Shown: positions 43,649-53,186 of the stretch, one piece after another
How the letters are laid out: every line of letters starts with the position of its first letter
Position numbering within the stretch: the stretch's first letter is position 1
NCBI RefSeq assembly: GCF_002848345.1
Contig: NZ_CP025429.1
Coordinates: 2,046,001-2,110,000, forward strand
Length of the DNA: 64,000 nucleotides
Direction of reading: 5' to 3'
Origin: Chromobacterium sp. ATCC 53434
Lineage (GTDB): Bacteria > Pseudomonadota > Gammaproteobacteria > Burkholderiales > Chromobacteriaceae
Made by a program: the position numbers and the translations under genes
The notes under the pieces: model-generated
What the model saw: only the letters and a program-made list of their open reading frames with translations
What the model was told of the DNA's origin: nothing
The model's database searches: none

Positions 43649-43745
43649 GCTCATGCCTCTCATGCGGGTTGAAAACGGGGCGATTATCGCCCGCGCAGAA
43701 CGGCCGATGCCGCTGCGCCGTCTCAAAGGACGGCTGCGTCGCCGC

Positions 43746-45863
43746 CTATGGTTGCGCCGTCGCCAGCCAGCGCGCGGCGAACTCGTCGGCCGCCGTCGGA
43801 CGACCGTAGTAAAAACCCTGGATCACCGTGCAGCCGGCCGAGCCCAGGAAATCCACCTGGCTGGCGTCCTCCACGCCTTCGGCCACCGTTTCCAGCCCCA
43901 GGCTGGCCGCCAGCGACACGATGCTGCGGATGATGGCTTCGCCGCCGCCGGCGCCTATGCCGAGAATGAAGGTCCGGTCTATCTTCAAGGCCTGCACCGG
44001 CAGTTGGCGCAAATAGGCCAGCGACGAGTAGCCGGTGCCGAAATCGTCTATGGACAGACGCACGCCCAAGGCGCGCAGGGCTTCCAACGCGGCCAGGGCA
44101 TCGTCGGCCGCCATGATCACGCTCTCGGTGATTTCCAGCTCCAGCAGGGCCGGCGACAAGCTGTAGCGGTCCAGCACCGCCCGCACCCGCCCGGCAAAAC
44201 CCTCCAGCTCCAGTTGCCGCACCGACAGATTGACCGAAACCGGGAGCAGGGCGATGCCGTCGTCGCGCCATCGGGCCAGTTGGTGGCAGGTTTTTTCCAG
44301 CACCAGCCCGCCGAGCGCCACGATCTGCCCGCTGTCTTCGGCGATGGGTATGAAGCGGGCGGGGCCAACCACGCCCAAAGCTTCGCTAGTCCAGCGCGCC
44401 AGCGCCTCCGCGCCGACCAGCGCGCCGCTGACGGAATCCACCTTGGGTTGGAAGTGCACATCGATCTCGCCGCCTTCTATCGCCTGGCGCAAGTGCCGCT
44501 CGATGGCGACGCGCTCGGCGGCGGCGGCCGACAACTGCGGCGTGTAATGCTGGCTGCGGTTGCGACCGGCGGCCTTGGCCTGATACATGGCCAGGTCGGC
44601 ATTGCGCACCAGGGTGTCGACATCGGCGCCGTCGCTGAGCGCGAAGCTGATGCCGATACTGGCGGACAAATAGATATCGTTGCCATTGACCGCAAACGGC
44701 CTGTCGAACAGCGACAGCAGCGTGTGCGCCATATCGCCGGCGGCGGCCCGGTCGCCGGGCTGCGCCAGTATGCAGACGAATTCGTCGCCGCCCAGCCTGG
44801 CCAGCAGGTCGCCTGAACGGATATGGCCGGCGAGGCGGGCGGCCACCGCGATCAGCAGCTGGTCGCCGATATAGTGGCCCAGCGTGTCGTTGACATCCTT
44901 GAAGCGATCCAGATCGACGTACAGCAGCGCCAGGTCGTGCTCGCCAAGCGCGGACCGCTCCAGCAAGCGATGCAGGCGCTGCTGAAACAACAGGCGGTTG
45001 GGCAGGCCGGTCAGCGGATCGTGATGCGCCAGCCTATCCAGTGTTTCCTCGGCGCGCCGGCGTTCGGCGATCTCGTCCTCCAGCCGGCGGTTGGCGTCCT
45101 CCAGCTCGCTGGTGCGTTCGGCGACGCGATGGTCGAGGTCGCGATTGGCGTCGGCCAGCGCCCGGGCCTGCCGGGCGATGACGCGGCCGGCATGGCGAAC
45201 CACCAGCATCTGGGCCACGAACAATACGCCCATCAGCGCGCAGATCGCCAGCGTCAGCCACATCAGCTGATGCGCCGTGGCCACGATGAACGGCGTGGCG
45301 TCCAGATAGATTTCCAACACGCCCTCCACCTTGCCGTCCGGTCCGTGCACCGGCACATAGGTGGAAATAATGTCGCGCTCGGTCAGCGTATGTTCGAACG
45401 CGTCGATGCTGTGGCTGTGCGCCAGCTCGCTGGCGGGGCTGTTGGACGCCGCGGAGCGGAAGCCGGGATTGTCGCTTTCGTCTTCGCCTATCTGCCGGGT
45501 GTCGGTGGAGAACAGCGTCAGCCCGTTCAAGGCGTAAACTTTCAGCTTGATCGCGTCGGTGCCCCGCATCAGGCGCACCACGGCGTCGCGCAGCTCGGCC
45601 TGGCGCGCCACCTGCCGCAGGCGGTCCGGCTGTCCGGCCAGCGGAATCAGCGGCCGAAAGCCAGGCCACAGCGAATTCTCGAAAATCTGCGCCAGCGAAG
45701 CGGCCCGGCTTTTTTCCAGCTTCAGCAACTGCTCCGCCGAGTAATGCCGAAGATAGCCGGCCATCAGCGCGGTGGCGCTTCCCATCAGCAGCAGCGACAG
45801 GATGAAGAAATAGGGCACCAGCCGGAATGGCCGGCCGGCAGCGGACGGGCGGTGTCTGACCAT
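43746..45863 (-). CDS. membrane GGDEF-EAL cyclic-di-GMP protein
   Basis: A 705-residue protein. Two membrane segments (about 17-37 and 198-220) flank a periplasmic sensor region of about 160 residues; a coiled coil leads into a GGDEF domain (LARLGGDEFVCIL) with an intact inhibitory RxxD site (RSGD five residues before GGDEF), then an EAL domain (GAEALARW, ELEITESV, DDFGTGYSSLAYL). Both domains keep their catalytic motifs, so it may both make and break c-di-GMP, switched by the sensor. No Shine-Dalgarno is evident before 45863. Confidence 0.9.
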   Translation of the reverse strand: MVRHRPSAAGRPFRLVPYFFILSLLLMGSATALMAGYLRHYSAEQLLKLEKSRAASLAQIFENSLWPGFRPLIPLAGQPDRLRQVARQAELRDAVVRLMRGTDAIKLKVYALNGLTLFSTDTRQIGEDESDNPGFRSAASNSPASELAHSHSIDAFEHTLTERDIISTYVPVHGPDGKVEGVLEIYLDATPFIVATAHQLMWLTLAICALMGVLFVAQMLVVRHAGRVIARQARALADANRDLDHRVAERTSELEDANRRLEDEIAERRRAEETLDRLAHHDPLTGLPNRLLFQQRLHRLLERSALGEHDLALLYVDLDRFKDVNDTLGHYIGDQLLIAVAARLAGHIRSGDLLARLGGDEFVCILAQPGDRAAAGDMAHTLLSLFDRPFAVNGNDIYLSASIGISFALSDGADVDTLVRNADLAMYQAKAAGRNRSQHYTPQLSAAAAERVAIERHLRQAIEGGEIDVHFQPKVDSVSGALVGAEALARWTSEALGVVGPARFIPIAEDSGQIVALGGLVLEKTCHQLARWRDDGIALLPVSVNLSVRQLELEGFAGRVRAVLDRYSLSPALLELEITESVIMAADDALAALEALRALGVRLSIDDFGTGYSSLAYLRQLPVQALKIDRTFILGIGAGGGEAIIRSIVSLAASLGLETVAEGVEDASQVDFLGSAGCTVIQGFYYGRPTAADEFAARWLATAQP

Positions 45864-46090
45864 GGCGGGCTCGCGCGGTCACGGGATGATAGTCAGTGTA
45901 GGCCAAGAGTCAGCTTGGCATGCGCGGCGCATAGCGCTTGCCAACCGTCGAGCCGGCCGACTGTCGCCGGCGCGCGCAACCCGGTTCGATCATATATATG
46001 TATATCTTGTATGCCCTCTGTTTTTGACTAAGTTGACTGTACTTGCAAATCGAAATCGAGCGCCGCCGCCGCGAGCGGGGAAGGGAGTGC

Positions 46091-46681
46091 ATGGGTCTGC
46101 GAGTGGTGGCTTGCCACGAGTGCGATTTGCCGTTGCGCTTGCCCGCGGATGGCCGCCTATGCTGCCCGCGCTGCGGCCATGTGCTGCGACAGGGAGGGGA
46201 CGCGCGGGCGCTGCCGGCGCTGTTGATCGCCTGCATCCCGGTGTTTCTGGTGGCGAATGCATGGCCGGTCATCACACTGGAAGCGGCGGGACAGCGCGTA
46301 TCGGTGACCTTGTGGCAGACGGCGCTGGCGCTGGAGGCCAACGATATGCATGGCCTGGCGGCCCTGGTACTGCTGACCGGGGTCCTGCTACCGGCGCTGG
46401 AGCTGGCATGCCTGCTGTCCATCGCCTGGCCGGCCCTGTGGCGGCGGAAGCCGCGCGGCCTGGGGCTGGCCTTGCGCTTGCAGGCCTTGCTGCGGCCATG
46501 GCGCATGATAGAAGTCTTCTTCCTGGCCATACTGGTCGCGCTGGTCAAGTTGCGCCATCTGGCCGACGTGAAAACCGAGCCGGGGCTATGGGCCTTGCTG
46601 GCCTTGATGTTGCTGCTGGCGGCCGTCGCCGGCCGCTTCGATGGAGAGGACGCATGGGCGCGTCTCGAGCGTATGGAATGA
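46091..46681 (+). CDS. PqiA-like inner membrane protein, first half
   Basis: A 196-residue membrane protein corresponding to one half of PqiA. A zinc ribbon CHECDLPLRLPADGRLCCPRC opens it (CxxC at about 9-12 and 30-33; quoted in part), then four hydrophobic segments with ALLIACIPVFLVANAWPVI and FFLAILVALVKL. ATG at 46091 follows AAGGGAG. In E. coli, PqiA is one protein with two such halves; here a second gene encodes the other. First gene of a four-gene lipid-transport operon. Confidence 0.85.
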   Translation: MGLRVVACHECDLPLRLPADGRLCCPRCGHVLRQGGDARALPALLIACIPVFLVANAWPVITLEAAGQRVSVTLWQTALALEANDMHGLAALVLLTGVLLPALELACLLSIAWPALWRRKPRGLGLALRLQALLRPWRMIEVFFLAILVALVKLRHLADVKTEPGLWALLALMLLLAAVAGRFDGEDAWARLERME

Positions 46682-47322
46682 GCTCAGCCGCGGCGCGGGG
46701 GTGGTGCCAGTGCCATGGCTGCGGCCTGCTGTCCCGCCTGGCCGGCCGTCAATCGGCCTGCTGTCCGCGCTGCGGCGTGGAGCTGCACATCCGGCGGGCG
46801 CCGGGACCGCAGCGTTGCTGGGCGCTGTTGCTGGCTGCGGCGATTTGCTACCTGCCGGCCAACCTGCTGCCCATCATGGTGACATCCTCGGTAATGGGGA
46901 CGCAGCGGGATACCATTCTGAGCGGAGTCGCGTATCTGTGGAGCGAGGGCTCCTGGGCGCTGGCGCTGGTGGTCCTGGCGGCCAGCGTGGTGGTGCCGTT
47001 GATGAAGATCCTGGTGCTGTTGTTGCTGGTGGTGTCGGTCCAATGGCGCTGGCGCTGGGCGCCGCTGCAGCGCGCGCGTCTGTTCCGGCTGGTGGAGGCG
47101 GTGGGGCCGTGGTCGATGCTGGATATCTTCGTTGTGGCCCTGCTGGTGGCGCTGGTGCAATGGCAGGGGCTGGCGACGATCCGGCCCGGCCTGGGGGCCG
47201 GGGCGTTCGGGCTGGTGGTGGTGCTGACGATGCTGGCGGCGATGTGTTTCGATCCCCGCTGGATCTGGGATGCGGCGGACGGGGAGGTGCGGACGAATGA
47301 ACCAGGATCCCGGCGAGTCTGA
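46654..47322 (+). CDS. PqiA-like inner membrane protein, second half
   Basis: About 222 residues with its own zinc ribbon (CQCHGCGLL and CCPRCGVELHI), then four membrane segments including the family motif ICYLPANLLPIMVTS and MLDIFVVALLVALVQ. It overlaps the previous gene; the start at 46654 has GGAG seven bases upstream, but an ATG at 46678 in an ATGA overlap is also plausible and would give 214 residues. It likely forms the membrane partner complex for the MCE protein encoded next. Confidence 0.85.
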   Translation: MGASRAYGMSSAAARGWCQCHGCGLLSRLAGRQSACCPRCGVELHIRRAPGPQRCWALLLAAAICYLPANLLPIMVTSSVMGTQRDTILSGVAYLWSEGSWALALVVLAASVVVPLMKILVLLLLVVSVQWRWRWAPLQRARLFRLVEAVGPWSMLDIFVVALLVALVQWQGLATIRPGLGAGAFGLVVVLTMLAAMCFDPRWIWDAADGEVRTNEPGSRRV

Positions 47323-48922
47323 AGCGCCGCTGGAGGACAGCCTGCCGCTGGCGGTCGAGGCGCCGACGCGGCGATGGTCTCCCTCCCTGATCTGGCTGCT
47401 GCCGATACTGGCCGCGGTGGTCGGCCTGGGATTGGCCGCCCAGGCGATCTTGTCGCGAGGACCGGAGGTGACCATCGCCTTCCGCAACGCCGAGGGCTTG
47501 GAGGTAGGCAAGACGCGGATCAAGTTCAAGGACGTCGAGATCGGCGAGGTAACAGCCTTGCGCGTCAGCGAGGACCGGCAATCGGTACTGGCCACGGCGC
47601 GCCTACGCAAGAGCGCGGAATCGTATCTGGTGGACGACAGCCGCTTCTGGGTCGTGCGGCCGCGAATTGCCGGCGGCAGCGTGTCCGGCCTGGGCACCTT
47701 GCTGTCCGGCGCCTACATCGCCCTCGACGTCGGCACCAGCGGCAAAGTGCGCAAAACCTTTACCGGCCTGGAGACCCCGCCAGCGATCGAAACCGATGTG
47801 CCGGGCCGCTCCTTTCACCTGATGGCCGACAATCTCGGTTCCTTGAGCGTTGGATCGCCGGTGTATTTTCGCCGGGTGCCGGTAGGCCAGCTGGCAAGCT
47901 ACACATTGGAAAAATCGGGCCGTTTCGTCCGGCTGGACGTGTTCATCGCCGCGCCGTACGACCGTTTCGTCAGTGACGACAGTCGATTCTGGCACGCCAG
48001 CGGGGTCGACGTGTCGCTGAACGCGGAAGGGCTGAATGTGAATACGCAATCACTGGCTGCCATCGCGCTTGGCGGCATCGCCTTCGAGACGCCGGCGGCG
48101 GATGCGTATGCGCCGCCGCGCAAGGACGCGGTATTCCTGCTGAATGAAAATCGGACCAAAGCCTTGCAGGCGCCGGATCTGGAAGTAAAGCTGTTTCGAT
48201 TGCGCTTCACGCAATCGGTCCGCGGCCTGACGGTGGGCGCCCCGGTGGATTTTCGCGGCATCGTCATCGGCGAGGTCGCGGCGATAGGCGTGGATTACGC
48301 GCCGGCGCGCCAGGACTTCGACATGACGGTGGATGTGCGGCTGTACCCCCGCCGCCTGCTGTCGCTGTCCGGTCGCTCCGGCAGACTCCAGCGCATGTCA
48401 GCGGAATCCTTGGTGCGCAATGGGCTGCGCGCCCAGCTGCGTTCCGGCAGCTTGATCACCGGGCAGTTGTATGTCGCGCTGGACTTCTTCAAGGAAGCGC
48501 CTCCCGCCCAACTGGTTCAGCGGGACGGCGTGCCCGAGCTGCCGACCATGCCCGGCGATCTGGAAGAGCTGCAACGGGTGTTGCAGCGCGTGGCGCGCCG
48601 TCTCGACAAAGTGCCGTTCGACACCATCGCAGGCCACCTGGACCAGTCCCTGCTGGCGACCAGGCAAACGCTGGACAGCGTCCGGCAACTGTCCGGCAAG
48701 CTGGACAGGGAAGGCATGCCTGCCCTGCTGAAAACCCTGGAGGCCTTGCAACGGACACTGGAGCAGACGCAGCAGATTCTGAGCCCGGACGCGCCTGCGC
48801 AACAGGATGTGCGGGCGGCCGCGCAGGAAATCACCGAGGCCGCCCGCAGTTTTCGCGCATTGACGGAGACGCTGGAGCGTCAGCCCCAGGCCTTGATTCG
48901 CGGCAAGCGGGAGGAGAAATGA
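47297..48922 (+). CDS. pqiB: MCE-domain lipid transport protein PqiB
   Basis: A 541-residue protein with a short cytoplasmic start, one membrane helix (about 34-54, LIWLLPILAAVVGLGLAAQ), and three MCE domains (FRNAEGLEVGKTRIKFKDVEIGEV at about 63, FHLMADNLGSLSVGSPVYFRRVPVG at about 170, FRLRFTQSVRGLTVGAPVDFRG at about 300; described by first residues), then a helical C-terminal part. In E. coli the PqiB hexamers stack into a tube across the periplasm to carry phospholipids. GGGGAGG precedes ATG at 47297, inside the end of the preceding gene. Confidence 0.9.
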   Translation: MNQDPGESEAPLEDSLPLAVEAPTRRWSPSLIWLLPILAAVVGLGLAAQAILSRGPEVTIAFRNAEGLEVGKTRIKFKDVEIGEVTALRVSEDRQSVLATARLRKSAESYLVDDSRFWVVRPRIAGGSVSGLGTLLSGAYIALDVGTSGKVRKTFTGLETPPAIETDVPGRSFHLMADNLGSLSVGSPVYFRRVPVGQLASYTLEKSGRFVRLDVFIAAPYDRFVSDDSRFWHASGVDVSLNAEGLNVNTQSLAAIALGGIAFETPAADAYAPPRKDAVFLLNENRTKALQAPDLEVKLFRLRFTQSVRGLTVGAPVDFRGIVIGEVAAIGVDYAPARQDFDMTVDVRLYPRRLLSLSGRSGRLQRMSAESLVRNGLRAQLRSGSLITGQLYVALDFFKEAPPAQLVQRDGVPELPTMPGDLEELQRVLQRVARRLDKVPFDTIAGHLDQSLLATRQTLDSVRQLSGKLDREGMPALLKTLEALQRTLEQTQQILSPDAPAQQDVRAAAQEITEAARSFRALTETLERQPQALIRGKREEK

Positions 48923-49494
48923 AAGTCGCCCGGCTGTCCATCTTGGTGTTGGCGCTGACCGGATGCGCGGCGCCGCCGACGCATTTCCATCAGCTGGCGC
49001 CGCTGACGCCGCCCCGAACCCAGATACTGGGTCCCCGCGTCCTGCTGGGCCCGGTCAGCCTGCCGGCGGGCATGGAACGGCCGCAACTGCTGGTGGTCGA
49101 TGCCGACGGGAAGCCTCGCCTGCGGGAGTTCGAGCGCTGGATCGCGCCATTGGATCATTTGCTGGCCGGGCAGTTGGCGGCGGAATTGTCCCGCATGCTG
49201 GGTTTGGCAAGCATCCATGTCTGGCCGCAGCCCGGCATGGCCCAGAGAGACTTCCGCCTGCTGGTGGATGTCAGGACCCTGCGCTTGCAACCTGGAGGCG
49301 AAGTCGAGCTGGAGGCGGCCTGGCAGTTGCTGCCCGGCGCCGGCGGCGCCGCGACGGACGGCGGGTATTTCCGGGAAACCGTGCCGGTGGCCGCGACAGA
49401 CGAGGCCGCGGTGGCCGGCCTGCGGGAACTGGTTCGGCGTTTGGCGCGACAGATGGCGCCGCGCCTGAAGCTGCGCGAGGAGAGGGCGCGCTGA
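48919..49494 (+). CDS. pqiC: outer-membrane lipoprotein PqiC
   Basis: A 191-residue lipoprotein (signal ending LALTGC, lipidated cysteine about residue 16) of the PqiC/YmbA family: FHQLAPL near the start, then VLLGPVSLPAGMERPQLLV and the WIAPLDHLLAGQLAAELSRML segment. It is the outer-membrane end of the Pqi system. Its ATG overlaps the pqiB stop by four bases. Last gene of the operon; no T-run terminator seen after it. Confidence 0.88.
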   Translation: MKVARLSILVLALTGCAAPPTHFHQLAPLTPPRTQILGPRVLLGPVSLPAGMERPQLLVVDADGKPRLREFERWIAPLDHLLAGQLAAELSRMLGLASIHVWPQPGMAQRDFRLLVDVRTLRLQPGGEVELEAAWQLLPGAGGAATDGGYFRETVPVAATDEAAVAGLRELVRRLARQMAPRLKLREERAR

Positions 49495-49612
49495 CTGGCC
49501 TGAGCTTGATCTGTGTCGTTTGACGTCGTCCCCTCCGCCTCTATATTGAAACGGCATCGGTCGACAAAAAGCATCTTCGTGACGTTCACCACCGCAATGG
49601 AGCTCTAACGAT

Positions 49613-50290
49613 ATGAAAATCCGATTCGCTTCCGCCATCTGCATCGCGCTTTGCCTGGCCGGTCCGGCCAGGGCCGACATGCCGCCGCCGCATCAACCCG
49701 GGCTGATTCAGGACTATGCCCGGCTCCAAGAGGCGCCCGGCAAGGACGGCATCAAGCGCTATGTCGATGCCCGTTTCGACTTCAAGCCCTACAGCAAGCT
49801 CTACATCACGCCGGTGAAGGTTTTCCTGGCGGGAGGCAGCGCCGAACCGCCGGCCCCCATCGATCCTCAGGTCCTGGCCCGCATCACCGACATGTTCAAG
49901 ACCGCCTTTACCGAGGAGGCGAAGCAAGACTATCAGCTGGTGAACCATCCCGGCCCGGACACGCTGCAGGTTCGTCTGGCCGTCACGGGCCTGCAGCCCG
50001 CCAAGCCCCCCATCGGCGTAACCGATTTCATCCCGATCAAGGCGCTGTTCAACTTGGGGCGGGAGGCCGCCGGCGCCGGCCCCCGCGTCGCCGAGCTGTC
50101 GGCCGAGCTTTCGGTGCTGGCGCCGGACGGCAATGAAGTCGGCGCCGCGCTCGCCACCCGCAAGTCGGAAAAAACCCTGGCGCAAAGCAGCCAGATTACC
50201 TGGCAAGATCTGGAACCCATCGTCAATGCCTGGGCCAAGCTCTTTCACCGGGGCCTGGACAACGCCAAAGCCGGTCAGCCACAGCCTTAA
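49613..50290 (+). CDS. exported DUF3313 protein
   Basis: A 225-residue protein with a signal peptide (IRFASAICIALCLAGPARA, cleavage before DMPPP) and a DUF3313-like domain (about 55-215: YSKLYITPVKVFLAG, ITDMFKTAFTEEAKQDYQL, LQVRLAVTGLQP). Many relatives are lipoproteins, but here no lipobox cysteine is placed right. GGAGC lies before the ATG. Function unknown; it may have its own promoter in the 118-base gap after pqiC. Confidence 0.75.
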   Translation: MKIRFASAICIALCLAGPARADMPPPHQPGLIQDYARLQEAPGKDGIKRYVDARFDFKPYSKLYITPVKVFLAGGSAEPPAPIDPQVLARITDMFKTAFTEEAKQDYQLVNHPGPDTLQVRLAVTGLQPAKPPIGVTDFIPIKALFNLGREAAGAGPRVAELSAELSVLAPDGNEVGAALATRKSEKTLAQSSQITWQDLEPIVNAWAKLFHRGLDNAKAGQPQP

Positions 50291-50405
50291 GAGTAGCTAA
50301 TCCAAGCGCCGCACACGGCGTCGCTTGGACCTTGCAGCGCATCGGAGCCCGCTCAAGCGGGTTCCGTCACGTTTGCGACCCGATGAAAGCCCGCCGGACG
50401 CGCCG

Positions 50406-50807
50406 TCAGGGTTGACGGCGCTCTCCGGTGTTCGTTTGCCGCCGCGCGGGCCCCAGATAAACGGCCCGGAGCGGATCATCGCGATCGATCAGAATGTCCA
50501 CCCACTCCCCGACGCGGGGTATATTGCCCAAATCTATCAACTGCTCGATCGTCAGTTCGCGATCGAGACCGCTCTGCCGCACGCGCAATTGCAGACGCAT
50601 TATCGGCATCTGGTTCACCAGCAATCCGGCCTGTCGAATCGACAGCACTTCGGCCGTCAACCGGAGGCCATCGTGGACCCGACCCGACCCCCAGTTGCCG
50701 GGGCTCCAGTCGTGGGCGCGATAAAGTAGAAAACCCGCCAGCGCCAGAGAAAATATCGTCACGCCAACAGATAGAATGATGGTGTAGCGGATCCAGGATT
50801 CAAACAT
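50406..50807 (-). CDS. small membrane-anchored hypothetical protein
   Basis: A 133-residue protein with one N-terminal membrane helix (about 8-30, TIILSVGVTIFSLALAGFLLY) and a strand-rich domain (LRLTAEVLSIRQAGLLVNQ, MRLQLRVRQSGLDRELTIEQ, VGEWVDILIDRDDP) similar in layout to small DUF3592-type proteins. AAAGGAG precedes the ATG by about six bases, so the start is well supported. It is convergent with the DUF3313 gene; a hairpin GCGCCGTCA-GGGT-TGACGGCGC at 50400-50421 lies at its 3' end. Confidence 0.75.
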   Translation of the reverse strand: MFESWIRYTIILSVGVTIFSLALAGFLLYRAHDWSPGNWGSGRVHDGLRLTAEVLSIRQAGLLVNQMPIMRLQLRVRQSGLDRELTIEQLIDLGNIPRVGEWVDILIDRDDPLRAVYLGPARRQTNTGERRQP

Positions 50808-51319
50808 GCGGCTCTCCTTTTATGCCTCGTGAACAATGCGAATCATTACGACGATGACTGCATCGGCGAAACCTGCGTCGCGGCATTCCGGACAATCATA
50901 AAATTGACAACAGGCAGTCATTCTCGATTCCGATCGATTGAATATATTGCCACTTCGCCATTTTGTCTTAAATAAAATCCATTATTCTTCGGCGGCAGCC
51001 GAATGCCAGTCATTTTATTGATTTAAAATCTCTCATATTTAAAAAATACATGACTAAGCATCAATAAATTTTCGCCATTGAAGATCAGGCGGGACGATAG
51101 GGCGATTATTGGATCGGCAAGAAAAGGAAAACGGCATATCTCCGGGAACTTCAAGCCCAAACCTGTCACCAACATTAGCCGGCCAAGCCGGGCGCGCGAA
51201 TCGATCCTGTCATTGCCCAAGCGCAAAAACAGCCAGCGCCCGACATGCCGCCACAACGGCGAATCACAACAGACCGTGCCTGGGGTTCTTCGCATTGGCA
51301 AAGGCTGGTGGAGAAAATC
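50808..51319. other. AT-rich gene-free stretch
   Basis: 512 bases, noticeably AT-rich from 50880 to 51080, with no convincing gene. It separates the small membrane protein from the transposase-like gene and may be part of an acquired segment. Confidence 0.45.
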
Positions 51320-52459
51320 ATGCCGAGACGTCAATTGCTTACGCCGTTGGAGCGCGCCAGCCTGCTGGAGCCTCCCCACGGCGAATATGAGCTTGATCAG
51401 CTAAGCGCCTTCAATACGCGGGACCTTGAAATGATTCGGCAACACCGCGGCGACGCCAACCGACTGGGCGTGGCGGTATTACTGTGTTATCTGCGCCATC
51501 CAGGCATCGCACTGGAAGAAGGCCGCCGTCCGGCGCTGCGCCTGTTGCGCAAGGTGGCCTGCGCATTGAATGCCAAAGAAGCGGACTGGGATCGCTATGC
51601 CGCGCGCGACCAGACCCGGCGGGAACACTTGGTCAAGCTCTACGCCTACTTGGGCGTGCGTCCTTACCGACCGGCGGATGGTCAGATGGTGTTGTGCCAT
51701 CTGACGCAGCTGGCCATTCAAACCGATCAGGCGCTGACATTGGCGCTGGCCATGGTGGCCTGGCTTCGCCAGGGCGGCATCGTCTTGCCGACCATAGGCG
51801 TCATCGAGCGGACATGCGCGGCCGCGCGAACCCGGGGAGCGAGGCAGGTTTATCAGCAACTGAACGATGCGCTGACCGACTGCCAACGTCGGAAACTGGA
51901 CGCTCTGCTGCTGCGGAGAGCGGAATGCAAGACGACGACGCTGGCCTGGCTGCGCGCGCGCGGCCGAGACGCCGCTCCCAGTCGCAAGCAACAGCAGATG
52001 GTCGAGATGCTGGGATTGCCATCCAGCCTGGCGCGTCTGGCAAGCTCCGAGCGGATATTGGCGCTGGCACACGACGGCGACGGCATCAACGGCCATCACG
52101 TGTCGGAGCCGGAAGCGCCTTACCGGATAGCGACGCTGGGAGCCATCGTGCTGCAGACGCGCGCCACGCTGCTTCGCATGCTGTCGAATCTGGAAAGGCT
52201 GAAAACGATAGACACGCTATCTTTGCCCGCCGAGGTGTCGTCGTGCATCTCCGCGCCGCGAATGAGGAGACTGGCGACCGAAGGCCGGCTGATGACGGCA
52301 AAGGATCTGGCCAAACTGGAGCCTAGACGGAGAGTGGCCACCTTGCTTGCGATGATGCTGGAACTGCGCGCCAGCCTGGTCACGGAAATCCTCGATCTGC
52401 GCGATAGCCTGTCGGGACGGCCGCCGCGATCCGATATCTCGCAACCGATGCGCCGGTAA
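51320..52459 (+). pseudogene. Tn3-type transposase N-terminal part (DUF4158), truncated or stand-alone
   Basis: A 379-residue product matching only the N-terminal DNA-binding part of Tn3-family transposases (MPRRQLLTPLERASLL, LSAFNTRDLEMIRQHRGDANRLGVAVLLCYLRHPG in family terms, DQTRREHLVKLYAYLG, AKLEPRRRVATLLAMMLEL). Full Tn3 transposases have about 950-1000 residues with a C-terminal DDE domain; that domain is absent here and not found in other frames downstream. GGAG stands seven bases before the ATG and the frame is clean, so it may be expressed as a stand-alone DNA-binding protein. No 38-base Tn3 ends were recognised. Confidence 0.75.
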
Positions 52460-53186
52460 GGCCTTGATATCTCCCCGCTTCGCCGCGAGGCGGGGTCGCG
52501 CCTCCCCGGTTTCCCTTCGCGCGTCCACGGCGCCTTTTTCGATCCGTCAAACCATTTATTCACCTCGTCTCGATCGCGCGGCGCTTGCATCGCCACATTA
52601 TCGTGCAAAAAAACAATAATTCCCCACGGCCTTTTTCTGTGCACAAAATACAACGGCACGCCGACAACGCCGGATGGCCGCCATCGGAAACTTGATGCGC
52701 ATCGTCCTTTGCAAGTGCTTTATTTCCAACGCCGCCTTGAAAATAAGTCTGACAGGATTGATTGCGAGAATCACTTCGCCCCCGCAAACATCGCCGCGTC
52801 TTCATCATCAAGACACGAATTCATCGCTGCGACCACAACGACTTTTCTCTCCCCGCTCCCGACATGATTCACCTCTTCATTATCTTTTTCTTGATGTTCA
52901 CGTGATCGCATTTTATCTGATCCTGCTTTTCACATGCCCTGCATGCATTTTAAAAACACAGGATCAATATCGCCGTGCAATTCTCCTCGCATTCCCATCA
53001 GCTTAATCACCCAGGCTTGATTGCGATTTGTTTGGACATCGCTTAGCTATTTTCGATAACGTTGTCCCGAGCCTCTAGTCCTTTTCAGTAAATTCCTAAT
53101 CAAAACCGACTGGCATGTCGCTGAAAACCGGAGGCCATCAAGGCGTAGCGGTCTGGTTTTTATCCGATTTTGCCCAGGATCCGGTC
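52460..53186. other. gene-free AT-richer stretch before the type VI cluster
   Basis: 727 bases, clearly richer in A/T than the flanking genes, without a credible gene. It must contain the promoter of the type VI operon; no sigma-54 -24/-12 pair or other site could be assigned. Confidence 0.45.

Noticed and set aside
52674..53006. 110-codon plus-strand frame in the gap before the type VI genes
   Set aside because: No ribosome site, no family resemblance, and composition unlike the real genes around it.
53108..53125. Sigma-54-like TGGCAT...GCTG before tssA
   Set aside because: The GG-to-GC distance is too short for a -24/-12 promoter.
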